Source: Massilia sp. Root418 (GTDB lineage: Bacteria; Pseudomonadota; Gammaproteobacteria; Burkholderiales; Burkholderiaceae_D). From it: DNA of 64,000 nt. Shown here piece by piece: positions 42,165 through 50,685 of this stretch. Location of the stretch: the NCBI RefSeq assembly GCF_001425265.1, contig NZ_LMEC01000022.1, positions 469,967 to 533,966 of the forward strand, written 5' to 3'. Made by a program: the position numbers and the translations under genes. The notes under the pieces are model-generated. The model saw only the letters and a program-made list of their open reading frames with translations. It was not told the DNA's origin and did no database searches. How positions within the stretch are numbered: the stretch's first letter is position 1; every line of letters starts with the position of its first letter.

Positions 42165-43719
42165 ACCGCGCCGCAAGGGCTTGGCGGTGGCGGTTGGCCT
42201 GGCAGCGCTGTCGTTGGCGCAGCCCAGCCGTGCCGATTGGAGATTCACCCCCAACCTCAGCCTGCGCGAAACCTGGACCGATAACGTCATGCTGGCCGAG
42301 GACGGCAAGGAGCAGAGCCAGTTCATCACTGAACTGACGCCGGGCTTCGTGCTGCTGAACCAGGGCCCGCGCATCGATTTCCGCGCCAGCTACAACAAGC
42401 ATCTCTACAAGTACGCCGACGAGAGCCTGCGCGGCCCGAACGGCCAGGCAGCCAACAGCGGCCAGCAAACCCTGCAGGCCGACCTGAAGGCCAAGCTGAT
42501 CACCGACACGCTGTTCCTCGACAGCAATGCCACCATCAGCGAGCAGGGCGTGTCCGCCTTCGGCCCGACAGTGGCCGGCGCCCCGGCCAATCCCTACGCG
42601 CCCGGCGTGAGCAGCGAGATCAAGACCTGGCGCGTGAGCCCCTATCTGCTGCACCGCTTCGGCGCGCAGGCCAACGCCGAACTGCGCTATGCGCACGACA
42701 AGGTCAGCTCCGACCGCAGCGACTTCGGCACCAGCACCAGCGACCTGATGACGCTGAACCTGGCCAGCGGCAACGCTTACCGCCTGATCGGCTGGAACCT
42801 GTATTACGCGCGCCAGAACCTGGACGACTCGATCGCGCAAAGCTCAAGCAGCCAGAACCTGATGGGCACGCTGAATTACCTGTATTCGCCGCAGCTGACG
42901 CTGACGGTGACGGCCGGCTACGACAAATACGACTACCAGTCGCTGAGCGGCGTGACCAAGGGCAAGAACTGGTCGGTGGGCGGCAGCTGGCGCCCCAGCG
43001 GGCGCACCAGCCTGCAGCTCAACGTGGGCAAGCGCTACTTCGGCGACAGCTATTTCCTGGCCGCCATGCACCGCACCCGCACCAGCATCTGGACCCTGAA
43101 CTACAGCGACGCCGTCACCACCACCCGCTCGCAGTTCCAGCTACCGTCGGCGGTGAACACCTTCGCGCTGCTGGACCAGCTGTTCCAGGCGCAGATCCCG
43201 GACGCGGCGGCGCGCCGCCAGGCGGTGGAAGCCTACATCATTGCCGCCGGCCTGCCGCCCTCGCTGGCCAACAGCATCAACTACCTGAGCAACCGCTACA
43301 TGCTGCAGAAGCAGCTGCAGGCGAGCGCTGCGTTCAACAGCGCGCGCGGCACCCTGGTGCTGGCGCTGGTGAATTCACGCCGCAACGGCCTGTCGCTGAC
43401 CGACGTGGACGCCGGCCTGCTGGGCGGCAGCAGCAATACGCTGAACGACAACACGCGCCAGAGCAGCGCCACCGCCACGCTGAACTGGCGGCTGTCGCCG
43501 CGCACCAGCGTCAACCTGACGGGCAGCGTGAACCGGTCCGAGTCGCTGTCGCAGGACCGTACCGATAACAACCGCTCGGTCCGGCTGAGCATGACGCGCC
43601 AGTTCGCCCGCCAGGTGAACGGCAGTGTTGAGCTGCGCCGGGTCAAGGGCGTGACCGCAGTCGCCGGGCGCGACTACACCGAGAACGCCGTGTCGGCGTC
43701 CGTGAGCAAGCAGTTCTAG
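42145..43719 (+). CDS. PEP-CTERM-associated outer-membrane beta-barrel protein (TIGR03016)
   Basis: 524 residues. Signal peptide (MGKPRRKGLAVAVGLAALSL, cleavage near PSRA-DW), then repeated amphipathic beta-strands (WRFTPNLSLRETWTDNV, RIDFRASYNKHLYKY, TWTLNYSDAVTT) to a C terminus ending in aromatic F (SVSKQF), typical of outer-membrane barrels. Probably the outer-membrane pore or assembly factor for the EPS. Start at 42145, or four codons later at 42157. Overlaps the kinase gene. Confidence 0.9.
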   Translation: MTITMGKPRRKGLAVAVGLAALSLAQPSRADWRFTPNLSLRETWTDNVMLAEDGKEQSQFITELTPGFVLLNQGPRIDFRASYNKHLYKYADESLRGPNGQAANSGQQTLQADLKAKLITDTLFLDSNATISEQGVSAFGPTVAGAPANPYAPGVSSEIKTWRVSPYLLHRFGAQANAELRYAHDKVSSDRSDFGTSTSDLMTLNLASGNAYRLIGWNLYYARQNLDDSIAQSSSSQNLMGTLNYLYSPQLTLTVTAGYDKYDYQSLSGVTKGKNWSVGGSWRPSGRTSLQLNVGKRYFGDSYFLAAMHRTRTSIWTLNYSDAVTTTRSQFQLPSAVNTFALLDQLFQAQIPDAAARRQAVEAYIIAAGLPPSLANSINYLSNRYMLQKQLQASAAFNSARGTLVLALVNSRRNGLSLTDVDAGLLGGSSNTLNDNTRQSSATATLNWRLSPRTSVNLTGSVNRSESLSQDRTDNNRSVRLSMTRQFARQVNGSVELRRVKGVTAVAGRDYTENAVSASVSKQF

Positions 43720-43734
43720 TGGAGTCTGGCAAGG

Positions 43735-44781
43735 ATGTACGAAAGCTACTACGGCCTTAGCGCCAAACCGTTCCGGCTGCGCCCGGACCCGCATTTCTTC
43801 TTCGGCAGCAAGGGCCACAAGCGGGCCATGGCTTACCTGGAGTATGGCCTGTCGCAGGGCGAGGGCTTTATTGTCATCACCGGCGAAGTGGGGGCGGGCA
43901 AGACCACGCTGGTGCGCAACATGCTCAACACGCTGTCCTCGCAGCAGATCGTGGCGGCCCACATCGTCAACACCGCGCTCAATTCGGAAGACACGCTGCG
44001 CATGGTGCTGTCGGCCTTCGGCCTGCCCAGCGAGGACGCCAGCAAGAGCACCCTGCTGACGCGCCTGGAAGCTTTCCTGCGCGCCTGCGACCAGCAGGGC
44101 CGCCGCGCGCTGCTGGTGGTGGACGAGGCGCAGAACCTCACGCCGCGCACGGTGGAAGAGCTGCGCATGCTGTCGAACTTCCAGACCGACGACAAGTCGC
44201 TGCTGCAGACCTTCCTGCTGGGCCAGCCCGAATTCCGCGCCACCCTGCACAGCCCGGACATGCAGCAGCTGCGCCAGCGCGTGATCGCCACCTACCACCT
44301 GGGCCCGATGGACGCGCAGGAAACCCAGGCCTACATCGAGCACCGCCTGCACACCGTGGGCTGGAACAACGACCCGGCCTTCACGCCGGAGGCGCATGCG
44401 GCCATCTACGCCTTCAGCGGCGGCATCCCGCGCATGACCAACGCGCTGTGCGACCGCCTGCTGCTGATGGGCTTCCTGGAAGAGCTGCACGAATTCAGCG
44501 GCGCCCACGTGGAAGAAGTGATCAAGGACATCGCCAGCGAGTTCCAGGCGCCGCCGGAACCGGCCAAGGTGCAGGTGGACGAGGCCGACATGGCCGTGGT
44601 CAACGCGGCCTACCCGGACGGCATGGACGAACGCATGATGCGCCTGGAGCGCTCGATGGGATCGGTGCTCAACATCCTCAAGAAAATCGTCGCCGCGCCG
44701 GCCTCGCAAGGCAGCCTGGGCAACCTGGGCAGCCCCAACACGCCGGCCGGCAATGCGGCCGCGCAGGACAACAACGAATGA
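43735..44781 (+). CDS. XrtA/PEP-CTERM-associated AAA ATPase (ExeA-like)
   Basis: 348 residues, matching TIGR03015. YYGLSAKPFRLRPDPHFFF start, Walker A TGEVGAGKTTL at 49-59, Walker B LLVVDEAQNL, sensor region QTFLLGQPEF. The last ~40 residues are Ser/Asn/Gly/Ala-rich. Relatives help assemble secretion channels. Ends in ATGA overlap with wecB. Confidence 0.92.
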   Translation: MYESYYGLSAKPFRLRPDPHFFFGSKGHKRAMAYLEYGLSQGEGFIVITGEVGAGKTTLVRNMLNTLSSQQIVAAHIVNTALNSEDTLRMVLSAFGLPSEDASKSTLLTRLEAFLRACDQQGRRALLVVDEAQNLTPRTVEELRMLSNFQTDDKSLLQTFLLGQPEFRATLHSPDMQQLRQRVIATYHLGPMDAQETQAYIEHRLHTVGWNNDPAFTPEAHAAIYAFSGGIPRMTNALCDRLLLMGFLEELHEFSGAHVEEVIKDIASEFQAPPEPAKVQVDEADMAVVNAAYPDGMDERMMRLERSMGSVLNILKKIVAAPASQGSLGNLGSPNTPAGNAAAQDNNE

Positions 44782-45917
44782 GCGCCTTCCGCATCCTCTG
44801 CGTGGTGGGAGCGCGCCCCAATTTCATGAAGATGGCGCCCATCATGGCGGCGCTGTCGGCGCTGCGCCCGCAGGTCGAGGTGAAGCTGGTGCACACCGGC
44901 CAGCACTACGACGTGGCCATGAACCACCAGTACTTCGAGGCGCTCGGCATCCCGTCGCCGGAAATCAACCTGGAAGTCGGTTCCGGCAGCCACGCGCAGC
45001 AGACCGCCGAGGTGATGAAGAAATTCGAGCCCGCGCTGGACGAAGTGCAGCCGACCGCCGTGCTGGTGGTGGGCGACGTCAATTCCACCATCGCCTGCGC
45101 GCTGGTGGCGGCCAAGAAGGGCGTGCCGGTGATCCACGTGGAAGCTGGCCTGCGCAGCTTCGACCGCGCCATGCCGGAAGAAATCAATCGCGTGCTGACC
45201 GACCAGATCTCGGACCTGCTGTTTACCACCGAGGAAAGCGGCGAGGAAAACCTGCTGCGCGAAGGCGTGGCGGCGCACCGCATCCAGTTCGTCGGCAACG
45301 TGATGATCGATACCCTGGTGCGCAACCTGCCGCGCGCCGTTCCCGCGGCCGCCATCGTGGCCGACGCCGGCCGGCCCGGCCTGGCCGACGGCGCCGAAGG
45401 CTACGCCGTGCTGACCCTGCACCGTCCCTCCAATGTGGACGATCCGGCCGTGCTGCGCACCCTGCTGGAGACGGCGGCCACGATTGCGCAGCGCACGCCG
45501 GTGATCTTCCCGCTGCATCCGCGCACGCGCGGCATGATAGAGAAGGCCGGCCTGAACCACCTGGTGGAAACGGACAAGGTGCTGCTGCTGCCGCCCATGG
45601 GCTACCTGGAGATGCTGGGCCTGATGAAGCAGGCGCGCGTGGTGCTGACCGATTCGGGCGGCATCCAGGAAGAGACCACTGCGCTGGGCGTGCCCTGTAT
45701 TACCCTGCGCAACAACACCGAGCGTCCGATCACGGTGGACCAGGGCACCAACACCATCGCCGGGCAGGACCCCGGCAAGATCCTCGCCATCTACGAGGAA
45801 GTGATGGCAGGCGGCGGCAAGGCCGGCCGCGTGCCGCGCTTCTGGGACGGCCAGGCCGCCGTGCGTATCGCCGCCGCGCTGCAAGCGTGGATGCAGAACG
45901 GATGCAAAACATCATGA
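44778..45917 (+). CDS. wecB: UDP-N-acetylglucosamine 2-epimerase (non-hydrolysing)
   Basis: 379 residues. GARPNFMKMAPI near the N terminus, VHVEAGLRSFDRAMPEEINR, LHRPSNVDD, SDSGGIQEETTALG and RNNTERPITVDQGTN are hallmark WecB motifs. Converts UDP-GlcNAc to UDP-ManNAc in the cytoplasm. No WecC-type ManNAc dehydrogenase is seen, so either UDP-ManNAc is used directly or the TviB-type enzyme oxidises it. The stop overlaps the deacetylase start. Confidence 0.93.
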   Translation: MSAFRILCVVGARPNFMKMAPIMAALSALRPQVEVKLVHTGQHYDVAMNHQYFEALGIPSPEINLEVGSGSHAQQTAEVMKKFEPALDEVQPTAVLVVGDVNSTIACALVAAKKGVPVIHVEAGLRSFDRAMPEEINRVLTDQISDLLFTTEESGEENLLREGVAAHRIQFVGNVMIDTLVRNLPRAVPAAAIVADAGRPGLADGAEGYAVLTLHRPSNVDDPAVLRTLLETAATIAQRTPVIFPLHPRTRGMIEKAGLNHLVETDKVLLLPPMGYLEMLGLMKQARVVLTDSGGIQEETTALGVPCITLRNNTERPITVDQGTNTIAGQDPGKILAIYEEVMAGGGKAGRVPRFWDGQAAVRIAAALQAWMQNGCKTS

Positions 45918-46777
45918 CAGCCCCAATCCCGACCCGCGCCCCCATCCGCAACGCCATGACCATCGACGTGGAAGACTACTTCCAGGTCTCCGCCTTTGCG
46001 CCCTACATCGCGCGCGACAGCTGGCCGGACCGCGAATGCCGCGTGGAAGCCAATATCGACCGCATCCTGGCCATCCTGGAAGCGGGCAATGTGCACGCCA
46101 CCTTCTTCACGCTGGGCTGGATCGCCGAGCGCTACCCGGCCATGGTCAAGCGCATCGTGGCCGGCGGCCACGAGCTGGCCAGCCACGGCTACGGCCACCT
46201 GCGCGCCTCCGACCAGGACCGCGCCGCCTTCATGCAGGATATCAGCAGCAGCAAGGCCATCCTGGAAGACCTGGGCGGCCAGGCCGTGCTGGGCTACCGC
46301 GCGCCCAGCTTCTCCATCGGCCACGCCAACCTGTGGGCGCTGGACGCCCTGAGCGAGGCCGGCTACCGCTACAGTTCCAGCATCTACCCGGTGCAGCACG
46401 ACCACTACGGCATGCCGGACGCGCCGCGCTTCGCCTGGCACCCGGACAATGCCGGCGGCCTGCTGGAAGTGCCCATCACCACCGTGCGCATGGGCGCGCG
46501 CAACCTGCCGGCCGGCGGCGGCGGCTACTTCCGCCTGCTGCCGTATTCGCTGTCGCGCTGGATGATGCGCAAGGTGAACCAGGACGACGGCCAGCCCGCC
46601 ATCTTCTACTTCCACCCCTGGGAGATCGACCCCGGCCAGCCGCGGCCCGACGGCATCAACCTGAAGACGCGCTTCCGCCACTACGTCAACCTGGCCAGGA
46701 TGGACGGCCGCATCCAGGCCCTCACGCGCGATTTCGCGTGGGACCGCATGGACCGCATTTTCCTGGGCAAGGCATGA
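45914..46777 (+). CDS. XrtA-system polysaccharide deacetylase
   Basis: 287 residues, matching TIGR03006. MTIDVEDYFQVSAF carries the catalytic and metal residues (D18, D21 region), with HATFFTLGWIAERYP and HELASHGYGH for the metal histidines, GYRAPSFS and FYFHPWEIDP. Acts on GlcNAc/ManNAc residues. Start ATG 45914 overlaps the wecB stop; an ATG 12 bp earlier is possible. No signal peptide seen. Confidence 0.9.
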   Translation: MTAPIPTRAPIRNAMTIDVEDYFQVSAFAPYIARDSWPDRECRVEANIDRILAILEAGNVHATFFTLGWIAERYPAMVKRIVAGGHELASHGYGHLRASDQDRAAFMQDISSSKAILEDLGGQAVLGYRAPSFSIGHANLWALDALSEAGYRYSSSIYPVQHDHYGMPDAPRFAWHPDNAGGLLEVPITTVRMGARNLPAGGGGYFRLLPYSLSRWMMRKVNQDDGQPAIFYFHPWEIDPGQPRPDGINLKTRFRHYVNLARMDGRIQALTRDFAWDRMDRIFLGKA

Positions 46778-47832
46778 GCTCCGTGATCGACGCGGCGCCC
46801 GCCGTGGCCACCCTCAAGCTGCTCACCCCGGCCGACTACGGCCGCTGGGACGCCTTCGTGCGCGCCACGCCGCACGCCACCTTCTTCCACCTGAGCGCCT
46901 GGCAGACCCTGATCCAGCGCTGCTACGGCCACAAGACCTGGTTCTACTACGTGGAGCAGGACGGCGAGATCCAGGGCATCCTGGGCCTGTGCCAGATCAA
47001 GAGCCGCCTGTTCGGCCACTCGCTCAGCTCCCTGCCGTTCTGCGTGCACGGCGGCGTGGTGGCGCTGAACGACCACGCGCGCGCCATGCTGGACGCGGCG
47101 GCCGGCAAGCTGGCCGATGAACTGGGCGCGGGCCACCTGGAATACCGCAACATCGAACCGACCGGCAAGCCGGGCTGGCACGTGAAGGACTTGTACGTTA
47201 CCTTCCGCAAGGCCATCAGCGCCGACCACGAGGAAAACATGAATGCCATCCCGCGCAAGCAGCGCGCGATGGTACGCAAGGGCATCAAGTGCGGGCTCAC
47301 GGCGGAAATCGACCAGACCGTGGACCGCTTCTTCCACATCTACGCCACCAGCGTGCTGCGCCTGGGCACGCCGGTGTTCCCGAAGAAGTACTTCGCGCTG
47401 ATCAAGGAGCTGTTCGGCGAGCAGTGCGAAATCCGCATCATCGTCAAGGACGGCGAGCCGGTGGCCGGCGTGATGAGCTTCTTCTGGCGCGACGAGGTGC
47501 TGCCTTACTACGGCGGCAGCATGCCCATCGCGCGCGAAGTGGCCGGCAACGACTTCATGTACTGGAACCTGATGGAGGCGTCGGTGGAGCGCGGCGTGCG
47601 CGTGTTCGACTTCGGCCGCAGCAAGCTCGGTACCGGCGCCTACGACTTCAAGAAGAACTGGGGCTTCAGCGCCACGCCGCTGGCCTATGAATACCAGATG
47701 CACGCGGCCAGCGAACTGCCGGACAACAATCCGCTGAACCCGAAGTACCAGCTGTTCATCAAGCTGTGGAAGAAGCTGCCGCTGCCGCTGGCCAATCTGC
47801 TTGGACCGCATATCGTCCGCAGCCTGGGATAG
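46774..47832 (+). CDS. FemAB-like protein, XrtA/PEP-CTERM-associated
   Basis: 352 residues, matching TIGR03019. HATFFHLSAWQTLIQRCYGHKTWFYYVEQD, then IPRKQRAMVRKGIKCGL and a C-terminal GNAT half with FFWRDEVLPYYGGSMPIAREV and FDFGRSKLGTGAYDFKKNWGF. Predicted to transfer an aminoacyl or acyl group to a glycan or peptide. ATGA overlap with the deacetylase; five bp from the glycosyltransferase. Confidence 0.9.
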   Translation: MSSVIDAAPAVATLKLLTPADYGRWDAFVRATPHATFFHLSAWQTLIQRCYGHKTWFYYVEQDGEIQGILGLCQIKSRLFGHSLSSLPFCVHGGVVALNDHARAMLDAAAGKLADELGAGHLEYRNIEPTGKPGWHVKDLYVTFRKAISADHEENMNAIPRKQRAMVRKGIKCGLTAEIDQTVDRFFHIYATSVLRLGTPVFPKKYFALIKELFGEQCEIRIIVKDGEPVAGVMSFFWRDEVLPYYGGSMPIAREVAGNDFMYWNLMEASVERGVRVFDFGRSKLGTGAYDFKKNWGFSATPLAYEYQMHAASELPDNNPLNPKYQLFIKLWKKLPLPLANLLGPHIVRSLG

Positions 47833-47836
47833 CGCC

Positions 47837-49051
47837 ATGGACAACCTGCTCCTGCTGGTGCACCGGATACCGTACCCGCCCAACAAAGGCGACAAGATCC
47901 GCTCCTACCATTTGCTCAAGCACCTGGCGGAGCACTACCGCGTGCACCTGGCCACCTTCGTCGACGACGAGGACGACTGGCAGCACGTGCCGCGCCTGGA
48001 AGCGCTGACCGCCAGCGCGCACTTCGCGCCGCTGCATCCGAAGAAGGCACGCGTGCGCAGTCTGGGCGCGCTGCTGGGCAACCGTTCACTGTCGCTGGAC
48101 TACTACCGCGACGCCGGCCTGCGGCGCTGGGTGGACGACACCGTGCAGCGCGAAGGCATCAGCCGCATCGTGGTGTTCTCCTCGGCCATGGCGCAATACG
48201 CCGAGGCTTATCCGGACGCCACCCGCGTGGTCGATTTCGTCGACGTCGATTCCGACAAGTGGCGCCAGTACGCCGAGAAAAAGTCCTGGCCCGTGAGCAT
48301 GCTGTACGCGCACGAGGCGCGCCAGCTGCTGGCCTACGAGCGCCGCGTGGCGCGCGAGTGCGATGCGGCGCTGTTCGTGTCCGAACCGGAGGCCAACCTG
48401 TTCCGCAAGCTGGCGCCCGAGAGCGCGGCGCGCACTGGCCACTTCAGCAACGGCGTCGACACGGTGTACTTCGCGCCCGGCGCCGCCTACGATCATCCCT
48501 ACGCGGCCGGCGAGCAGGCGCTGGTGTTTACCGGCGCCATGGACTACTGGCCGAACGTGGACGCCGTCACCTGGTTCGCGCAGGAAGTCCTGCCGGCCGT
48601 GCGTGCGCGCCATCCGCGCGCCGTGTTCTACATCGTCGGCGCGCGGCCCGCGTCCGAGGTGCAGGAACTGGCAGCGCTGCCCGGCGTGGTGGTCACCGGC
48701 ACGGTGCCGGACGTGCGGCCCTATGTGGCGCACGCCGCGCTGTGCGTGGCGCCGCTGCGCATCGCGCGCGGCATCCAGAACAAGGTATTGGAAGCGATGG
48801 CGATGGCGCGCACGGTGGTGGTGTCGCCGCAGGCGCTGGAGGGCATCCAGGCCGAACCGGGCCGCGAGCTGCTGCTGGCGGCCGATGCGCCGGCCTTCAT
48901 CGCCGCCGTAAACGGCGCGCTGGACCGGCCCGATGCCGCCATCGGCCGCGCCGCGCGCGCCACGGTGGAACTTCTGTATGGCTGGAACAGCCATCTGGCC
49001 CAGGTCCGCGCCCTGCTGGAGAGCGGCCGCCCCGAGAGGAAAGAAGCATGA
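47837..49051 (+). CDS. XrtA-system glycosyltransferase, TIGR03087 family (copy 1)
   Basis: 404 residues, GT-B fold. LLLVHRIPYPPNKGDKIRSYHLLKHLA is the family N terminus. Donor-side motifs: VFTGAMDYWPNVDAVTWFAQEV, FYIVGARPASEVQELA and ARGIQNKVLEAMAMARTVV. Builds the EPS repeat unit in the cytoplasm. ATG 47837 follows the FemAB stop by 4 bp; its own stop overlaps xrtA. A second, diverged family member is at 52656. Confidence 0.9.
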   Translation: MDNLLLLVHRIPYPPNKGDKIRSYHLLKHLAEHYRVHLATFVDDEDDWQHVPRLEALTASAHFAPLHPKKARVRSLGALLGNRSLSLDYYRDAGLRRWVDDTVQREGISRIVVFSSAMAQYAEAYPDATRVVDFVDVDSDKWRQYAEKKSWPVSMLYAHEARQLLAYERRVARECDAALFVSEPEANLFRKLAPESAARTGHFSNGVDTVYFAPGAAYDHPYAAGEQALVFTGAMDYWPNVDAVTWFAQEVLPAVRARHPRAVFYIVGARPASEVQELAALPGVVVTGTVPDVRPYVAHAALCVAPLRIARGIQNKVLEAMAMARTVVVSPQALEGIQAEPGRELLLAADAPAFIAAVNGALDRPDAAIGRAARATVELLYGWNSHLAQVRALLESGRPERKEA

Positions 49052-50664
49052 CGTCCAGTATCCTGCCATCGGCCGCCGACGAAGCCGCTGCCGCTGCCGG
49101 CACCGCAGCCGGCACCGCGGCGCCCGCGCCGGGCGCGCGCAAGGCCTTGCTGCTGCTGACCGTGGTGGCGCTGCTGCTGCCCTTCGTGGCCTACTTCGCC
49201 ACCGCGCGCTCCATCGTCGAGATCTGGGACAGCTCCGGCACCTTCACCCACGGCTACGTGATCCTGCCGATCAGCCTGTGGCTGGTGTGGCAGCGCCGCG
49301 ACGCCATCGCCCAGCTGCCGGCCGCGCCCTATTGGCCCGCGCTGCTGGCGCTGGCAGCCTGCGGCGCCGCCTGGCTGCTGGCCGAATTCGGCGACGTGCA
49401 GATCGTGCGCCACTACGCCTTCGTCGCCATGCTGCCGCTGGTGGTGCTGGCGCTGCTGGGCAAGCGCATCGCCTGGGCGCTGGCGTTCCCGCTGGCCTTC
49501 CTGCTGTTCGCGGTGCCCTTCGGCGACGTGTTCATCAATCCGCTGATCGGCGTCACCGCCGACTTCACCGTGTGGGCGCTGCGCGCCACCGGCATCCCGG
49601 TACTGCGCGACGGCACCAATTTCTCCATCCCCAGCGGCAACTGGTCGGTGGTGGAAGCCTGCAGCGGCGTGCGCTACCTGATCGCTTCCGTCACGCTGGG
49701 CTGCCTGTACGCCTACCTGACCTTCCGCAGCACCTGGCGCCGCGCGCTGTTCATCCTGGCCTCGGTGCTGGTGCCCATCCTGGCCAACGGCCTGCGCGCC
49801 TACATGATCGTGATGCTGGGCCACCTGAGCGGCATGACGGTGGCGGTCGGCGTCGACCACCTGATCTACGGCTGGCTGTTCTTCGGCCTGGTGATGTTCC
49901 TGCTGTTCTGGCTGGGCAGCCTGTGGCGCGAGGACGCGCCTGCGGACGAGCAGAGCGCCCCGGCGCGCGCGGCAGCTGTCGCTGCGGCGTCGGCCGGCAG
50001 CGCCCCGTCCAGCCGCTTCGCCGCCGCCGTGCTGGCGATTGCCGCCTGCGTCGGCGTATGGCCGGCCTACGCCGCCTGGCTGGCGCAGCGCGAAGGCGCC
50101 GCCGCGCCCGCCGAACTGGCCAGCTTCCAGGGCGCCTGGCCGCAGGCCGCACCGTTCGCGCGCTGGTCGCCGAGCTACCCGGCCGCCAGCGCCGAACTGC
50201 AGCAGTATTTCGCCCAGGCCGACGGCCGCCACCCCGGCCATCCGGTCGGCCTGCACCTGCGCTACTACCGCAAGCAGGACCACAACACCAAGCTGATCAG
50301 CTCGGTGAACCGCATGGCGGGCGAAAAGGACGCGAACTGGCACAGCGTGGCCTCCGGGCTGCGCGACGAGAACGTGGGCGGCCGCACGATCACCGTGCGC
50401 GAAAGCACGCTGGCCGGCGCCGGCGGGCGCCTGCTGGTGTGGAACTGGTACTGGGTGGACGGCCGCTACACCGCCAACGATTACCTCGGCAAGGTGCTGC
50501 AGGTGAAGCAGAAAGTACTCACCGGCAGCGACGACGGCGCCGCCGTCATGGTCTTCTCGCCGTTCGAGGACAAGCCGGAGCCGGCGCGCGCCGCCATGCG
50601 CGAATTCCTGGCGGCGAACCTGGCGCGGGTGGATGCCACCCTGGACGCGAACAAACGCAAATAA
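49048..50664 (+). CDS. xrtA: Exosortase A, fused to EpsI-like C-terminal domain
   Basis: 538 residues. About eight membrane helices with the cysteine-protease-like triad C205 (VVEACSGVRYLIAS), R250 (ANGLRAYMIV) and H271 (GVDHLIYGWLFF). Residues about 325-538 form an EpsI-type soluble domain (SYPAASAELQQYFAQADG, LHLRYYRKQDHNTKLISS, VWNWYWVDGRYTANDYLGKVLQ). Inner-membrane sorting enzyme for PEP-CTERM proteins. Residues 1-30 are Ala-rich. GAGGAAAG precedes the ATG, which overlaps the glycosyltransferase stop. Confidence 0.95.
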   Translation: MTSSILPSAADEAAAAAGTAAGTAAPAPGARKALLLLTVVALLLPFVAYFATARSIVEIWDSSGTFTHGYVILPISLWLVWQRRDAIAQLPAAPYWPALLALAACGAAWLLAEFGDVQIVRHYAFVAMLPLVVLALLGKRIAWALAFPLAFLLFAVPFGDVFINPLIGVTADFTVWALRATGIPVLRDGTNFSIPSGNWSVVEACSGVRYLIASVTLGCLYAYLTFRSTWRRALFILASVLVPILANGLRAYMIVMLGHLSGMTVAVGVDHLIYGWLFFGLVMFLLFWLGSLWREDAPADEQSAPARAAAVAAASAGSAPSSRFAAAVLAIAACVGVWPAYAAWLAQREGAAAPAELASFQGAWPQAAPFARWSPSYPAASAELQQYFAQADGRHPGHPVGLHLRYYRKQDHNTKLISSVNRMAGEKDANWHSVASGLRDENVGGRTITVRESTLAGAGGRLLVWNWYWVDGRYTANDYLGKVLQVKQKVLTGSDDGAAVMVFSPFEDKPEPARAAMREFLAANLARVDATLDANKRK

Positions 50665-50685
50665 CAAGGAAAGCGCGGGAACATC